DNA of 64,000 nucleotides. Origin: Microcoleus sp. EPA2. Its GTDB lineage: Bacteria; Cyanobacteriota; Cyanobacteriia; Cyanobacteriales; Microcoleaceae. The notes beneath the pieces are model-generated. The model ran no database searches. It worked only from the letters and a program-made list of their open reading frames with translations, and was not told where the DNA came from. The stretch covers positions 1 to 64,000 of the forward strand of contig JAHRFD010000003.1 in NCBI GenBank assembly GCA_020882975.1. Direction: 5' to 3'. Below are positions 35,678 to 46,300 of this stretch, piece by piece (within the stretch, counting starts at the first letter, position 1; every line of letters begins with the position of its first letter). A program made the translations under genes and the position numbers.

Positions 35678-38110
35678 ATGACTCAAAATTCGCCTCAATG
35701 CCACAATCTACAAGAACACGTAGAGTGTTTATTGCAACTGCTGCGTCAAGAATCGTCTTTACGACAACAAGATATTACAGCCGTGCAAGCTTCTTTGAAA
35801 AAAGCAATTGCTCCCGAATTTGAAATTGTGTTTGCCGGTGCTTTCAGTGCTGGAAAATCCATGTTGATTAATGCTTTATTAGAGCGAGAATTGCTCTACA
35901 GTGCAGAAGGACACGCCACAGGTACTGAATGTTATATCGCCTTTGCTGAGCCAGACAAAGAGCGAGTAGTTCTCACATTTTTGAGCGAAGTGGAAATTCG
36001 AGAGCAAGCCTATGCTCTTTGTGAAAAATTAGGCTTAACTACTGAACTTAATATTAATCAAACAGATGTAGTGCCACTTTTGTCTCAGGGTTGTAGAATA
36101 ATTATTGAAAAAGAAGGCGGCGAAAATAAATCGGAATTAGCCAAACAAGCTAAGGCGTTGATGCTGCTGTTAGAAGGTTTTGAAGCCAATCGCGATCGCA
36201 TTCACACCCTCGAAAACGCCACCTACTCGATGGAACAGTTTAACTTTTCCAATCTCAAGGAAGCTGCTAGCTATGCTCGCCGCGGTAGCAACAGTGCGGT
36301 GCTCAAGCGCGTCGAATATTATTGTTATCATCCCCTGCTGCAAGATGGCAATATAATTATCGATACGCCGGGAATTGATGCGCCAGTACAACGGGATGCA
36401 GAATTGACTTATAATAAAATTGAAAGCCCGGATACTTCGGCAGTTGTCTGCGTTTTAAAAGCAGCTTCGTCAGGGGAAATGACGACGGAAGAAACCGAGT
36501 TGATGGAAAAAACCAAGGGAAATCCGGGAATTCGCGATCGCCTTTTTTACATTTTCAACCGCATCGACGAAACTTGGTACAACACCCAACTGCGACAACG
36601 CTTAGAAAATCTGATTAATTCCGACTTTCGCGATACTACCAGAGTTTACAAAACTAGCGGATTGTTGGGATTTTACGCCAGTTTGATTAAAAATACCACA
36701 ACGCGCGATCGCTTTGGCTTAAATACAATATTTGCCGAAAGAGGGCGGGTTGATGTAGATAGTAACTTAGATTCAGAGTCGATCGGTAATAGCGAAGAAA
36801 CTCCACAATTTATCAGCGAATTTAACCGCTACTGTGCCAATTCTGGCAAATTATCTCCCAGCCAATTTCGGATTTCAGTTAACAGCTACGAAACACCTAA
36901 TGAAAACTACGTGCGGATTCTTGCAGAACAAGGAAGACCATTAATCGAGCAATTAATTCAAGATAGCGGCATCGAAGATTTTCGCACGGGAATTACCCGC
37001 TACCTCACCGAAGAAAAACGCCCGCAACTGTTCAAAAACCTCGCCGACGATTTAGAAGACTTGTGCATTCAACTGCGGAAACACTACCAAACAATCCAGC
37101 GGAATTTGGACAGTCAGCCCCGCGAAATTGAGGCGATGAAAGCACAGGAACTTTTACGGTTAAATCAAGAATTGCAACAAGTAGGACAGGATTTTCGGGA
37201 ACATATCGCCACAGAAATCAATGAAATGATTATGAATAAATGCGATATTTTTGATACCGATTTTCGGCAACTGCAATCTCGCATGATTCGGCGCTTAGAT
37301 GAATTATTAGATAGTTTTTCAGTTGAGGCAGCTTACGGGCGCACAGTGCTCGCTCATCCCCGCAATGCGACAGCACCTTTAATTGCTGTTTTAGTTGAGG
37401 CACTTTACTATTTAGCCAATCAGTTAGAAGATATTTTAGTAGAGTCTACTGCTTCCTTGGTTGCTAATTTTTTCCAGTATTTGAAAGACAGCGTGCGCAA
37501 GTCTGAATATTATCGATTACTTTATCGATTGTTGGGGAATGACGGGGGAATTGAACAGCAGTTAGAGGAGTTGTCAAAGCAGGTTTCTGATGCTTTGGTG
37601 AATGCGGCCGGCGTTGAGTGCGATCGCTACGTGCGAGAAAGTCCCCGTTTTTACGACGAAGACACGTTTTCCATTTATCAATTCCGGCAAACATTACAGC
37701 AAACATCCCAAGGTTACGACTGCGAAAACATGGTAGATGCCCAACCAGCAATTCGGCAATTGTTGCGCCTAGATTTCGAGCCAAAAGTATCGAAAACCAT
37801 CCGCCAAACCTTCCGCCAAACAGTTAATAAAACCCTGAAAGATCATTTGTTACCGATGGCCCAAAAGCAAGCGGATGATATTTTGCAGAAATACAGTCAA
37901 GCCCGCGATTATGTAGAGCAAACTTTAGCCCAGGAAGCGGAGGAGAAGATTGCTAGGAATCAGCGGCTGCAAGGGGAGAATGAAGAAAAGATGGAAAAGT
38001 ACGATCGGGCGGTTTCGGGGATTAATAGCTGTTTGCAGGCGATGAAATTGCACGAACATTTGTTACCTGCGATCGGGCAAAATGATGGTGTTTCGGTGGA
38101 TGGCGAATGA
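35678..38110 (+). CDS. Bacterial dynamin-like GTPase
   Basis: An 810-residue large GTPase of the dynamin superfamily. G1 is GAFSAGKSMLIN (54-65), the switch region contains ATGTECYIAF, G3 is DTPGIDAP (about 229-236), and G4 is FNRID. The second half is long and helical (EIEAMKAQELLRLNQELQQV), then a hydrophobic paddle-like stretch (APLIAVLVEALYYLANQLEDIL) and a C-terminal coiled region. Bacterial dynamins remodel or repair membranes; cyanobacterial members may act at thylakoids (SynDLP-like) or in stress response. The gene stands alone downstream of the dnaJ terminator. Exact partner unknown. Confidence 0.85.
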   Translation: MTQNSPQCHNLQEHVECLLQLLRQESSLRQQDITAVQASLKKAIAPEFEIVFAGAFSAGKSMLINALLERELLYSAEGHATGTECYIAFAEPDKERVVLTFLSEVEIREQAYALCEKLGLTTELNINQTDVVPLLSQGCRIIIEKEGGENKSELAKQAKALMLLLEGFEANRDRIHTLENATYSMEQFNFSNLKEAASYARRGSNSAVLKRVEYYCYHPLLQDGNIIIDTPGIDAPVQRDAELTYNKIESPDTSAVVCVLKAASSGEMTTEETELMEKTKGNPGIRDRLFYIFNRIDETWYNTQLRQRLENLINSDFRDTTRVYKTSGLLGFYASLIKNTTTRDRFGLNTIFAERGRVDVDSNLDSESIGNSEETPQFISEFNRYCANSGKLSPSQFRISVNSYETPNENYVRILAEQGRPLIEQLIQDSGIEDFRTGITRYLTEEKRPQLFKNLADDLEDLCIQLRKHYQTIQRNLDSQPREIEAMKAQELLRLNQELQQVGQDFREHIATEINEMIMNKCDIFDTDFRQLQSRMIRRLDELLDSFSVEAAYGRTVLAHPRNATAPLIAVLVEALYYLANQLEDILVESTASLVANFFQYLKDSVRKSEYYRLLYRLLGNDGGIEQQLEELSKQVSDALVNAAGVECDRYVRESPRFYDEDTFSIYQFRQTLQQTSQGYDCENMVDAQPAIRQLLRLDFEPKVSKTIRQTFRQTVNKTLKDHLLPMAQKQADDILQKYSQARDYVEQTLAQEAEEKIARNQRLQGENEEKMEKYDRAVSGINSCLQAMKLHEHLLPAIGQNDGVSVDGE

Positions 38111-38312
38111 TGGCAATTTTGGCGATCGAAATTCCGGCGATTGGAAATCGCACCTACACAGACAAAACCCACCTGCGCGGGTTAAAAACATTGAGCATCG
38201 GAATTATTCATTTCTCTCCGATCTCTCTGCGTTCTCTGCGTCCTCTGTGGTTAAATCATCCCGATACAACCACAAACAACTATAATTAGAATAACCCAAA
38301 CCGGAAAATAAA

Positions 38313-38669
38313 ATGAGCGATAATTTTGATTCACTGAAACGTGACGATGTTGTATCTCTATATTCGAGTGAAATTTTAGTCACCAACCGCACCTTTACAA
38401 TCAGTGAGTTTCTTGCAGCGATGCTGACTCTAATAAAAGCTCAAGGTGGATGGACAGAATTAAAATAAATGTGGTTTAGAGAAGGAATAGATTGTAAAAT
38501 ACTTAAGCCTGGTGCTAAGAGTTGGCAAAGAGGAAAAGTGAGAATTACTTTAGAGTTTGAGCCGGAACAACTGGAAGTTGCAGAAATTACCGAAAGTGGA
38601 AAATCAGCAGATACTAAAGTCGTTTTTCCCCTAGACGATTTGCGTCAAAAAATGCCTAAAGAGAGTTAG
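38313..38669 (+). pseudogene. KGK-domain gene interrupted by an in-frame TAA
   Basis: Codons 1-51 (38313-38465) encode MSDNFDSLKRDDVVSLYSSE...FLAAMLTLIKAQGGWTELK, then TAA (38466-38468), and ATG at once in the same frame encodes WFREGIDCKILKPGAKSWQR...VVFPLDDLRQ to 38669. Together they make one KGK-domain protein (cyanobacterial, family of unknown function; KSWQRGKVRITLEF is the KGK signature). In remembered homologues K-x-x-WF is continuous. Either a nonsense mutation made a pseudogene, or TAAATG allows reinitiation, giving two chains. Confidence 0.7.
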
Positions 38670-38678
38670 CCAAACAAG

Positions 38679-38924
38679 ATGACTAAAACCCCTAGAATCC
38701 CGATTCCGCCAGAAGTCAGAAAATACGTATTTACCCGCAACAAATACCAATGCCAAAGTTGCGGCCAAACCAAACAAGAAACCCAACTCTCGATCGATCA
38801 TATCATCCCCCTAGCCCGCGGCGGCAGCAACGACATCAGCAACCTGCAAACCCTATGCCGCACCTGCAACCAAAAGAAAACCGACAAACTAGACCCCCGC
38901 TTCCGGCGTCACTTTGACCTTTGA
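38679..38924 (+). CDS. Small HNH endonuclease-domain protein
   Basis: An 81-residue protein that is almost only an HNH domain: RNKYQCQSCGQTKQ, LSIDHIIPLARGGSNDISNL (catalytic D-H) and LCRTCNQKK. Four cysteines (two CxxC) hold a structural zinc. Stand-alone HNH proteins cut DNA, but this may be a nickase for recombination or just a domain used elsewhere. It starts nine bases after the interrupted KGK gene. No partner found. Confidence 0.88.
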   Translation: MTKTPRIPIPPEVRKYVFTRNKYQCQSCGQTKQETQLSIDHIIPLARGGSNDISNLQTLCRTCNQKKTDKLDPRFRRHFDL

Positions 38925-38950
38925 TATTTAACAGTATTAAGCATAATACA

Positions 38951-39019
38951 TAGGCGGGGGCGGGTTTTTGAGATTGTCGGTTTTTGGCAAATATTGTTGG
39001 TGAACCCGCCCCTACAGGA
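38951..39019. repeat. GGGCGGGTT...AACCCGCCC dispersed element
   Basis: GGCGGGGGCGGGTTT ... GTTGGTGAACCCGCCCCTACAGG. The right arm is the reverse complement of CCTGTAGGGGCGGGTTTCACC at 61078, so it is the same family as the 61 kb copies. Confidence 0.7.
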
Positions 39020-39062
39020 ATCATGGTCAATTGACCGGACATGATATTACGCATGGGACTCC

Positions 39063-39128
39063 AGAAACCGGGTTTTTTACGAAAATACTTCGTTACAAAC
39101 CACAGATTTAGTAAAAAACCCGGTTTCT
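39063..39128. repeat. AGAAACCGGGTTTTTTAC palindromic element
   Basis: Perfect 18-bp arms AGAAACCGGGTTTTTTAC (39063-39080) and GTAAAAAACCCGGTTTCT (39111-39128) with a 30-base spacer. Followed by the CTGCGCCCTCTGCGCCCTCT dispersed repeat before the GH2-like gene's stop. Confidence 0.8.
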
Positions 39129-39213
39129 TTGGTCGAAATGCGTCCCCGACTAAAATATTCATCTCTCTCCTCTCTTCCTCTGCGCCCTCTGCGCCCTCTG
39201 CGGTTAAAAAATC

Positions 39214-42200
39214 TTACCATCGATAATACCGATAAGGATTATCCCCATTCTCAAAATCCGTCCTATAATCCGAGTGATAAAACTCCCGACTAGAACCATT
39301 AAACACCACCCCATCCTCCTTAAAACTCGCCCCCAAATTAGCCAAAATCTGAGCATTCGCGCGAGTTTGTCGCCAGCGAGTAAAACGCAAATAAGTCTTA
39401 GTATCAGCATTCAAACCATCCGGGTCAATCTGAGAAAAAATCGCCACACCCTTACCTACAGCAACCCGACTTAACAAACCGTCAGCACCAATTTCACCCC
39501 CAGACTTAATCAACCAAGTATCATAAAAAGAGCGCGATCGCAAATCCGAACCACTAACCCCCTTCACCTCATCCCAACTCGGAACCGCCAGGGAACCACC
39601 GAAATTTTGAACAGGCTGCAAACCCACACCCAAAGCACCAACAGGCACTTGACGCGGCAAGAAAAACACCTTGCCCCCAGCATTCAAATAACCCTGCAAA
39701 TCAGCATCTTTCACATAGGCTTGGGCCCCCACAATAGTCAAACCAACATCTTGAGAAAGCCCATTAGCCCGCTGATAAATTACCCCCAAATTGTCCAACT
39801 TCTTCGCATCCCCATCTCCCCCAATTAAAACCACTTTATCCGGCTTCCCAGAAACCATAGAATTCATCCCATAACTCACAAGTTTTTGGACTAATTGCGC
39901 CGCCCCAGCATCCGCAGCAAAATGGTCTTCCAAATCCAACTCATTTAAAATCAATCGCCCTTTTCCATAATCCAATTCCATCAACGGCGAATAAGCTAAA
40001 TCAAACTCCGACTCCAAAATTGGCCGCCAAGAAGTGCGGTGAGGCTTCTCAATAGAAGCGCTGCTGACACCCCCATGATTGCCCCAATGCCAGCCATACC
40101 AATGTGAATTTTTCGGACTCAATTTTCCCACGGTATGAACAGTATCTGGATAAGCTTCAATCAAAGTGCTTTGTCCTGTCCAATCCCGCAAATCAGCCTC
40201 GTCCAAACCGCTAACTGCTTGGTGGTTGCTATTAATTGGATAAACTCGACGGCTGATGTGTTGTGCCATCCGCAAACCCTTATTTCGCAGCCATTCCCTG
40301 CTTTGAGAAAACACAATTACCTTACCACCATTCCGCACAAAAGATTCTAAATTTCCAGGCAAATTTTGCCCGCTAGAAAATGCTTCCCTACCAATAATTA
40401 GTAGGGGCAATCCCCCCGTGGTTGCCCCGACCGTGGTTGCCCCGACCGTGGTTGCCCCGACCGTGGTTGCCCCGACATTACCATCCCAAGGCACAAGTTC
40501 GTAACCTAATTGTTTTAACATCGCCGATGTTTTGCCCACAGGATCGAAGATTGTCAGCTTATCCTTGATTTTGCTTGGATTGTCAAATATCCGGAACGAA
40601 AAAGTATCAACGTGGAGGCGATCGCCCACCTTCGCACTCAGGCGAATTTCGCCATCCACCTTGCCCGAAACCTTCTGAGGTAAAATCACATCAATGGGGA
40701 AAAACAGCGTACCTGCGGTGTCAATAGTTCCCTGTTTCTCGCCTTTTTTCACCTCTTTCCCATCCACCAAAACTTGCCAATTAAAATTAAAATTTTGTTG
40801 ACTCCTAGTATCGTTAATTAATACTATTTGCTTAGCCAGTTTTCCCCCCGCAAAAAAACTGTGGTCTTTGGTGACAAAAGCGGGACTAGCACCAGCAATC
40901 CAAGCCAAAGTAGGACCATTATTTTTCATAATTGCCTCGCCAGCAGGATAAATATTGTAAGCTTCTGGCTGCAAATAATACATCAGACTCTTCGACATCT
41001 GCTTCAAATAGACCCCCCGCTGTCCCGGTTGAAATTCTCCAACATCTACCTTAGTTTTACCAACATCCGAAACTTGCCAACCATGGCCATCACTCCAAGG
41101 AATCATCCCCCCAGACATCCCAAAAGTCCGCCAACTACGCCAAGTATTTGTACTGAATAACTGCTGCAACTTTTGAAAAGCTGGTGCAAAATCTAACTCT
41201 GGATTCATATGCCAGTTTTGATACTCCTGACCATTAATAAATTTGTTCCGAATTTCATTTTTATAACTCTCAGTTTCTAACTCATAAGCCTGTTTACCCA
41301 AATAAATAGCTGCAAACTCCGTGCTCCACGGTTCGCTGAAGATAACGCTAGCGTAACCATCCCTATTTCGCATCATAGTTACTTGTAGTGGAGTCCCAAA
41401 TTCCACCACCATGTAGGGCATTTCCCCTGTTTTGCTCCACTCAGAAATCCACTCTTCTCTTTCTTGCAATGGAATTAGATTTAAATAAGAATTAAGCGCA
41501 TAAACATCGCCAAAATTAGCGCCTTGATGTAACATTACAGGTCTAGTTGGATCGACTTTTTTGATAGCAGAATACAGATCCTTTGCCAAAGGTGCTATCT
41601 CTGGCAAACGCTTATCATCAATTGTTCCTAGGGTTCCTGTTAGTTTTTTATTACCGATGCGACGAGGATTTTGGTCGTCATTGTTGCCAAAAAAATTAGG
41701 ACTGGTTGCCCACATTAAGACTGAGGGGTGATTGCGATATCGTCGCATTTCTGTGGCCATTCGTCCTTCCCAGCGTTCTCTTGTTTGGTGTTTTTTCCAC
41801 TGGCCGTTCCAACCTATGGAAGTAATATCTAAAGCGGGAGCCATAATGGGAAAACCTTTGATGTCTGCTATTTCCGAAAACAGTTCTCGGAAATGCCACC
41901 GTCCCCGTTCGTCATGATCCCAAGGCCACATTTCTATGATATTAAAACCAGCTTTAAGGTAGCCGTCAATTAATTTTTGGGCTCCGACGACACTACCACC
42001 TTCCCATGTATCGGAATGTAAGGTTGGTCGCAGCCGTAATTCTGTTCCATTTAAGAAAAATTTACGCCCTTCTATCCAAAATTCTCGGAAGCCAAAAGGT
42101 TGGTTGTACTGCGTATTAATGCCATTTCCTGTTACTTCTAATTGCAGGTTATAAAGGTTTGGTTGACCAAGGTCCCAAATCCGAGGGTTTTTCCAGTTCC

Positions 42201-43086
42201 ACTGGATGTTTACGGTTTGAGTTGGTTTAGCTTTAACTTGGGCTGTTCCGGTAAATTTTTGTTCGACTTGGCTCTTTTCATCGAACATTTTAGCTACTAA
42301 CTGAATTTGACCGTTTTGTTTAACATCTTTGAGTTCTATATCTAATTTAATTTGCTGGTTGCGGGTGGAAGTTTGAACAAATACATCGCTAATTAAGGGA
42401 CCTGGGGGTCTGCTAAAAATTCTGACTTCACCGATGATTCCTCGCGAGAGGAGGTTGGATTCTTTGGTGTAGATTTCACTCGGTCCCATAATCACTACTT
42501 TCTCTTTTTCTTCGGAGATAGCAGCGACTAAAATCGATATGGTATTTTGACCTAGTTTGGCTACTTTAGTAATTTCCAGAGTGCCGTAGGGCCAATCAAC
42601 TTGACCGCAGTTAATACCGTTGATAAAGATGACTGCATCGGTGCTGACTCTGGCTAAATCGATGAAAATTCGGCGGTTTGTCCAGTCACTGGGAATTTCT
42701 ATTGTCCGCTGATACCAGGCTTTTGATAGTTGTTTGTTTTTGAAGTTTTCCCACTCTTTACCAGTACCACGAGAGATGATTCCTGGTATGACTTCGCTGT
42801 TTTCTTCCATCCAGTCTCCGGGTACCTGGATGGAGCCCCAGCTTGGGGATGAGGGGGGATTTTGGGAATTGCCAAGGGCGGGGACAAATTGCCAGGTGCC
42901 GTTGAGATAGATGCGATCGCCTGTATTGTCGATCGCACTGGGGTTGGCGATGGTAAAATTGGGAAAGCCGATCGAGATAACTGAGTTGCTCGCAGAATTT
43001 GGATTTTGAAGTGTATAACCCATGAATCCGAACATAATTGCTGCTGCCAAAAATAACCCGATCGTTTTTGCCAGCTTATTATTCAC
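39214..43086 (-). CDS. Secreted glycoside-hydrolase-family-2-like protein
   Basis: A 1290-residue protein with an N-terminal signal or anchor (KTIGLFLAAAIMFGFMGYTL). Sugar-binding (about 55-225), beta-sandwich (230-335) and TIM-barrel (340-600) parts follow GH2 order. The nucleophile candidate E562 is in YMVVEFGTP. The acid/base motif, normally HPSxxxWxxGNE, reads HPSVLMWATSPN (453-464), without the NE. A further 650 residues include a glutamine-amidotransferase-like fold (LLIIGREAF..., GGKVIVFSQS) and beta domains. Residues about 872-898 are four VGATT units from a DNA repeat. It may be a degenerate or unusual GH2. No operon partner. Confidence 0.75.
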   Translation of the reverse strand: MNNKLAKTIGLFLAAAIMFGFMGYTLQNPNSASNSVISIGFPNFTIANPSAIDNTGDRIYLNGTWQFVPALGNSQNPPSSPSWGSIQVPGDWMEENSEVIPGIISRGTGKEWENFKNKQLSKAWYQRTIEIPSDWTNRRIFIDLARVSTDAVIFINGINCGQVDWPYGTLEITKVAKLGQNTISILVAAISEEKEKVVIMGPSEIYTKESNLLSRGIIGEVRIFSRPPGPLISDVFVQTSTRNQQIKLDIELKDVKQNGQIQLVAKMFDEKSQVEQKFTGTAQVKAKPTQTVNIQWNWKNPRIWDLGQPNLYNLQLEVTGNGINTQYNQPFGFREFWIEGRKFFLNGTELRLRPTLHSDTWEGGSVVGAQKLIDGYLKAGFNIIEMWPWDHDERGRWHFRELFSEIADIKGFPIMAPALDITSIGWNGQWKKHQTRERWEGRMATEMRRYRNHPSVLMWATSPNFFGNNDDQNPRRIGNKKLTGTLGTIDDKRLPEIAPLAKDLYSAIKKVDPTRPVMLHQGANFGDVYALNSYLNLIPLQEREEWISEWSKTGEMPYMVVEFGTPLQVTMMRNRDGYASVIFSEPWSTEFAAIYLGKQAYELETESYKNEIRNKFINGQEYQNWHMNPELDFAPAFQKLQQLFSTNTWRSWRTFGMSGGMIPWSDGHGWQVSDVGKTKVDVGEFQPGQRGVYLKQMSKSLMYYLQPEAYNIYPAGEAIMKNNGPTLAWIAGASPAFVTKDHSFFAGGKLAKQIVLINDTRSQQNFNFNWQVLVDGKEVKKGEKQGTIDTAGTLFFPIDVILPQKVSGKVDGEIRLSAKVGDRLHVDTFSFRIFDNPSKIKDKLTIFDPVGKTSAMLKQLGYELVPWDGNVGATTVGATTVGATTVGATTGGLPLLIIGREAFSSGQNLPGNLESFVRNGGKVIVFSQSREWLRNKGLRMAQHISRRVYPINSNHQAVSGLDEADLRDWTGQSTLIEAYPDTVHTVGKLSPKNSHWYGWHWGNHGGVSSASIEKPHRTSWRPILESEFDLAYSPLMELDYGKGRLILNELDLEDHFAADAGAAQLVQKLVSYGMNSMVSGKPDKVVLIGGDGDAKKLDNLGVIYQRANGLSQDVGLTIVGAQAYVKDADLQGYLNAGGKVFFLPRQVPVGALGVGLQPVQNFGGSLAVPSWDEVKGVSGSDLRSRSFYDTWLIKSGGEIGADGLLSRVAVGKGVAIFSQIDPDGLNADTKTYLRFTRWRQTRANAQILANLGASFKEDGVVFNGSSREFYHSDYRTDFENGDNPYRYYRW
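40401..40475 (-). repeat. 15-bp tandem repeat in the GH2-like gene
   Basis: Four near-exact units of CCGTGGTTGCCCCGA after a GTAGGGGCAATCCCCC half-palindrome. Being 15 bases long they keep the frame and encode (VGATT)4. The GTAGGGGC opening and the GGTTGCCCC core relate it to the palindromes at 7.1 kb and 25.5 kb. Confidence 0.88.
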
Positions 43087-43371
43087 GCTCAGTTAGTCCC
43101 CATAAATTCGCTTATTTGTCTGTTCATCATCATAACAAAGAGAGGAGCAGATGGGTAGAAGGGCAGATGGGCAAATGGGCAGAGGCCCCGATGGGGATAT
43201 AGCAACAGTCTACAGTCTACAAACAAGAAACAACAAACAACCGACATCTTCAAATCTGTCTCCGGGATGATGGCAAGTTGCCCAAAATTATGATTTGATA
43301 GATAAAAAAACAATTATTAATATCTTTTTAAGTAGTCAATAACTTAGCGCCCTCGCTATAGGTCAAGCAAA

Positions 43372-46300
43372 ATGAGTCCGCTTCAGGTATCACCTCTACC
43401 AATTAAACCTTACAAAATTGCTGGATTTGCCACCAGCACTGCATTACTGCTGACTATTTTGTTACTGTTGACATTTAAGGCAACTTCTGCGATCTTATTT
43501 TTGCTCGCTGCAATGGTCGCGGCTTGGTATGCTGGTCTCAAGTCCACAGAAAAAGAACTACAAACAGAACGAGATATTATTGCCCAAGTCATTAGCGTAG
43601 CCGCCTGTTTGATTGTAGTTCTGGACAAGGAAGGACGGATCGTCCGTTTTAACCAAGTTTGCGAAAAAACCACAGGCTACTCCTTTGCTGAGGTCAAAAA
43701 TAAATTTGTTTGGGATTTATTCTTGGTTGCCGAAGAATTAGAGCCAGTTAAAAATATTTTCAACCAACTAAAGCTCGAAAATTTTGTTAGTAAGTATACT
43801 AACTATTGGCTCACCAAAAATGGTGAGAGGCGCTTAATTAATTGGTCAAATACAGTGATTGTTGATGGCAACGGCTTGGTAGAATATGTCATCGCAACTG
43901 GTGTCGATATTACTGACTGTCGCATCGCAGAAATAGCCTTAGCTTTATCCTACAGTGAGCTAGAAACTAGAGTCAAACAGCGAACGGCAGAATTGACAGT
44001 AGCGAAGGAAGCGCTGCAAGCTCAAGAAGAACGATTTCGCTCTTTAAGTTCTTGTTCGCCCGTGGGGATTTTCATGGCGGATATTCAGGGTCGTACTACC
44101 TATGTAAACCCCCGATGTCAGGCTATTTATGACAGGAATTTTGAAGAAATTTTAGGCGATAGCTGGCAAAATTACATTCACCCAGAAGACAGGGATCTAG
44201 TGTTGACTAAGTGGCAGAATTATACCCGCGAAGGTGGAGAATATGCCATGGAATATCGCCTGCAAATATCCGAGGATATTTGCCGTTGGGTTAATGTTAG
44301 TTGCTCCCCCATGTTTTCTGACTCTGGGGAATTGATGGGACACGTTGGGACTGTTCGAGATGTCACAGAACGTCAACAAACACAAGCAGCTTTATCCAGC
44401 AGCGAACAGCAACTGAGAACACTCTTAGAAAATACGCCAGATATCATTATCCGTACTGACAAACAACTCCGTTATGTCTATGTCAATCAAGCAGTAGCCA
44501 AAAGCCAAGGACAACCGGTTTCATTTTTTATTGGTAAAACCACTGCCGAAATCGGCATAGATCCAGAACTGTGCCAACTCTGGGAAACAACTCTTCACAA
44601 GGTTTTTGCATCTGGTAAAGAAGAAATCATTGAATTTCAAGCGCCTTCAGCCAACGGCATCAGAACTTATCAATCTCGCGTAGTTCCTGAATTTGATAAA
44701 GCAGGTGTAATTCAATATGCCTTAATTGTAGCTCGAGATATCACCGAATTGAAAGTGGCAGAAGTTCAAAAAGCGCAACTGACTATAGAACAAAGCGCTA
44801 GGGAAAAAGCGGAAATAGAACAACAACGATCGCGCTTTTTAGCAGAAGTCAGTAAAATGCTCGCAGCGAGCTTTGATGGCGAAACTGTGTTGCAAAATAT
44901 CGCAGAATTAGCCGTGGAAATGGTAGCACAGGGTTGCTGGATTCATCTGAGGGAAACCGATGACCAAGTTCGCCTAGTCGCTGTTGCTCACGCAGAAGCA
45001 TCCTGGCTGGATCGGAGGAATTTGTTGAGGGTGGGAAATATTGATAATCATGTTTTACATGGTTATCCCTTAGTAATTCGCACCGGAACATCTGAATTGA
45101 TTAGTGAATTAAATCCAGAAATCTTAGCAACATTATCTGGAAATGAAGCAGAACTAGAAGTATTACGCTCGCTCAATATCGGCTCCCAAGCTTGCGTACC
45201 GATGACGGCGCGGGGACGAGTCATCGGTGCTATTACTTGCTTTACATCTGAGTCCGATCGCCACTACAATTCAGCAGATTTAGCCATGCTAGAAGACCTA
45301 GCTTACCACGTCGCCCTAGGTCTTGATAATGCCAGACTTTATGCAAAAGCCCAGCAAGCACTGGCTCAAACATCCGAATCTTTTGCCTTAATTGACTCGC
45401 TATTGGAAGCATCTCCTTTGGGGATTTGTTTTTTGGATCGCGAAATGCGCTACATCCGCATCAATCAAGTCTTAGCGGAACTCAACGGTTTGTCAGCCGC
45501 ACAACATTTGGGTCAAGACTTCCGCCAACTGTTGCCAGAATCCGCAGCCCAATATGCCTGGATCATTCAGCAGGTTATAGATACTGGCGAACCCATTTTG
45601 AACGTCGAAATTAGCGTTGAATCTAAGGGAAAACCGGGTGTTTTAGGCCATTGGGTAGGTAATTACTATCCCGTGAAAAATGAAAAAGGAGAAACCATAG
45701 GAGCTGGGATAATTCTTACAGATATTACGGTAGCTAAACAGACAGAACTAGCTTTGCGAGAAAGCGAAATACGGTTCCGCAGTGTCGTAGAATCAAACAT
45801 GATCGGTATCGGTTTTTGGGATAAAGAAGGCGCAATTACTGAAGCTAATGATGCCTTGCTAAATATGCTTGGATATACCAGGGAAGACTTGGTTTTGGGA
45901 AACTTGTATTGGTCGCAAATTACGCCACCGGAACAGGCCTATCTCGATCGCATAGCCTTGGAGCAAATCTCAGCCTTCGGGAGTTGCACGCCTTTTGAAA
46001 AATTCTACATCCGCAAAGATGGCACGCGCTTGCCAGTTTTGATCGGCGCGGCACATTTCCAAGGATACCAAGACAAAGGTTCGTTCTTTGTTCTCGACAT
46101 TAGCGATCGCAAACAAGCAGAAGCAGCGCGATCGGCAATCAATCAAACTTTAGAAGCCTTGGTTCAGGCCTGTCCTCTGGCAATTACCGTTTTCAACTCC
46201 GAAGATGGTGTGGTAACACTGTGGAATCCAGCAGCCGAAAGAATTTTTGGTTGGAAGGAATCAGAGGCAATTGGTCACTTTTTGCCCAATGTTCCTGCCG

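Noticed and set aside
38082-38289. Short frames after the dynamin gene
   Set aside because: They cover a dispersed CTCTGCGTTCTCTGCGTCCTC-type repeat and overlap the dynamin stop; no coding evidence.
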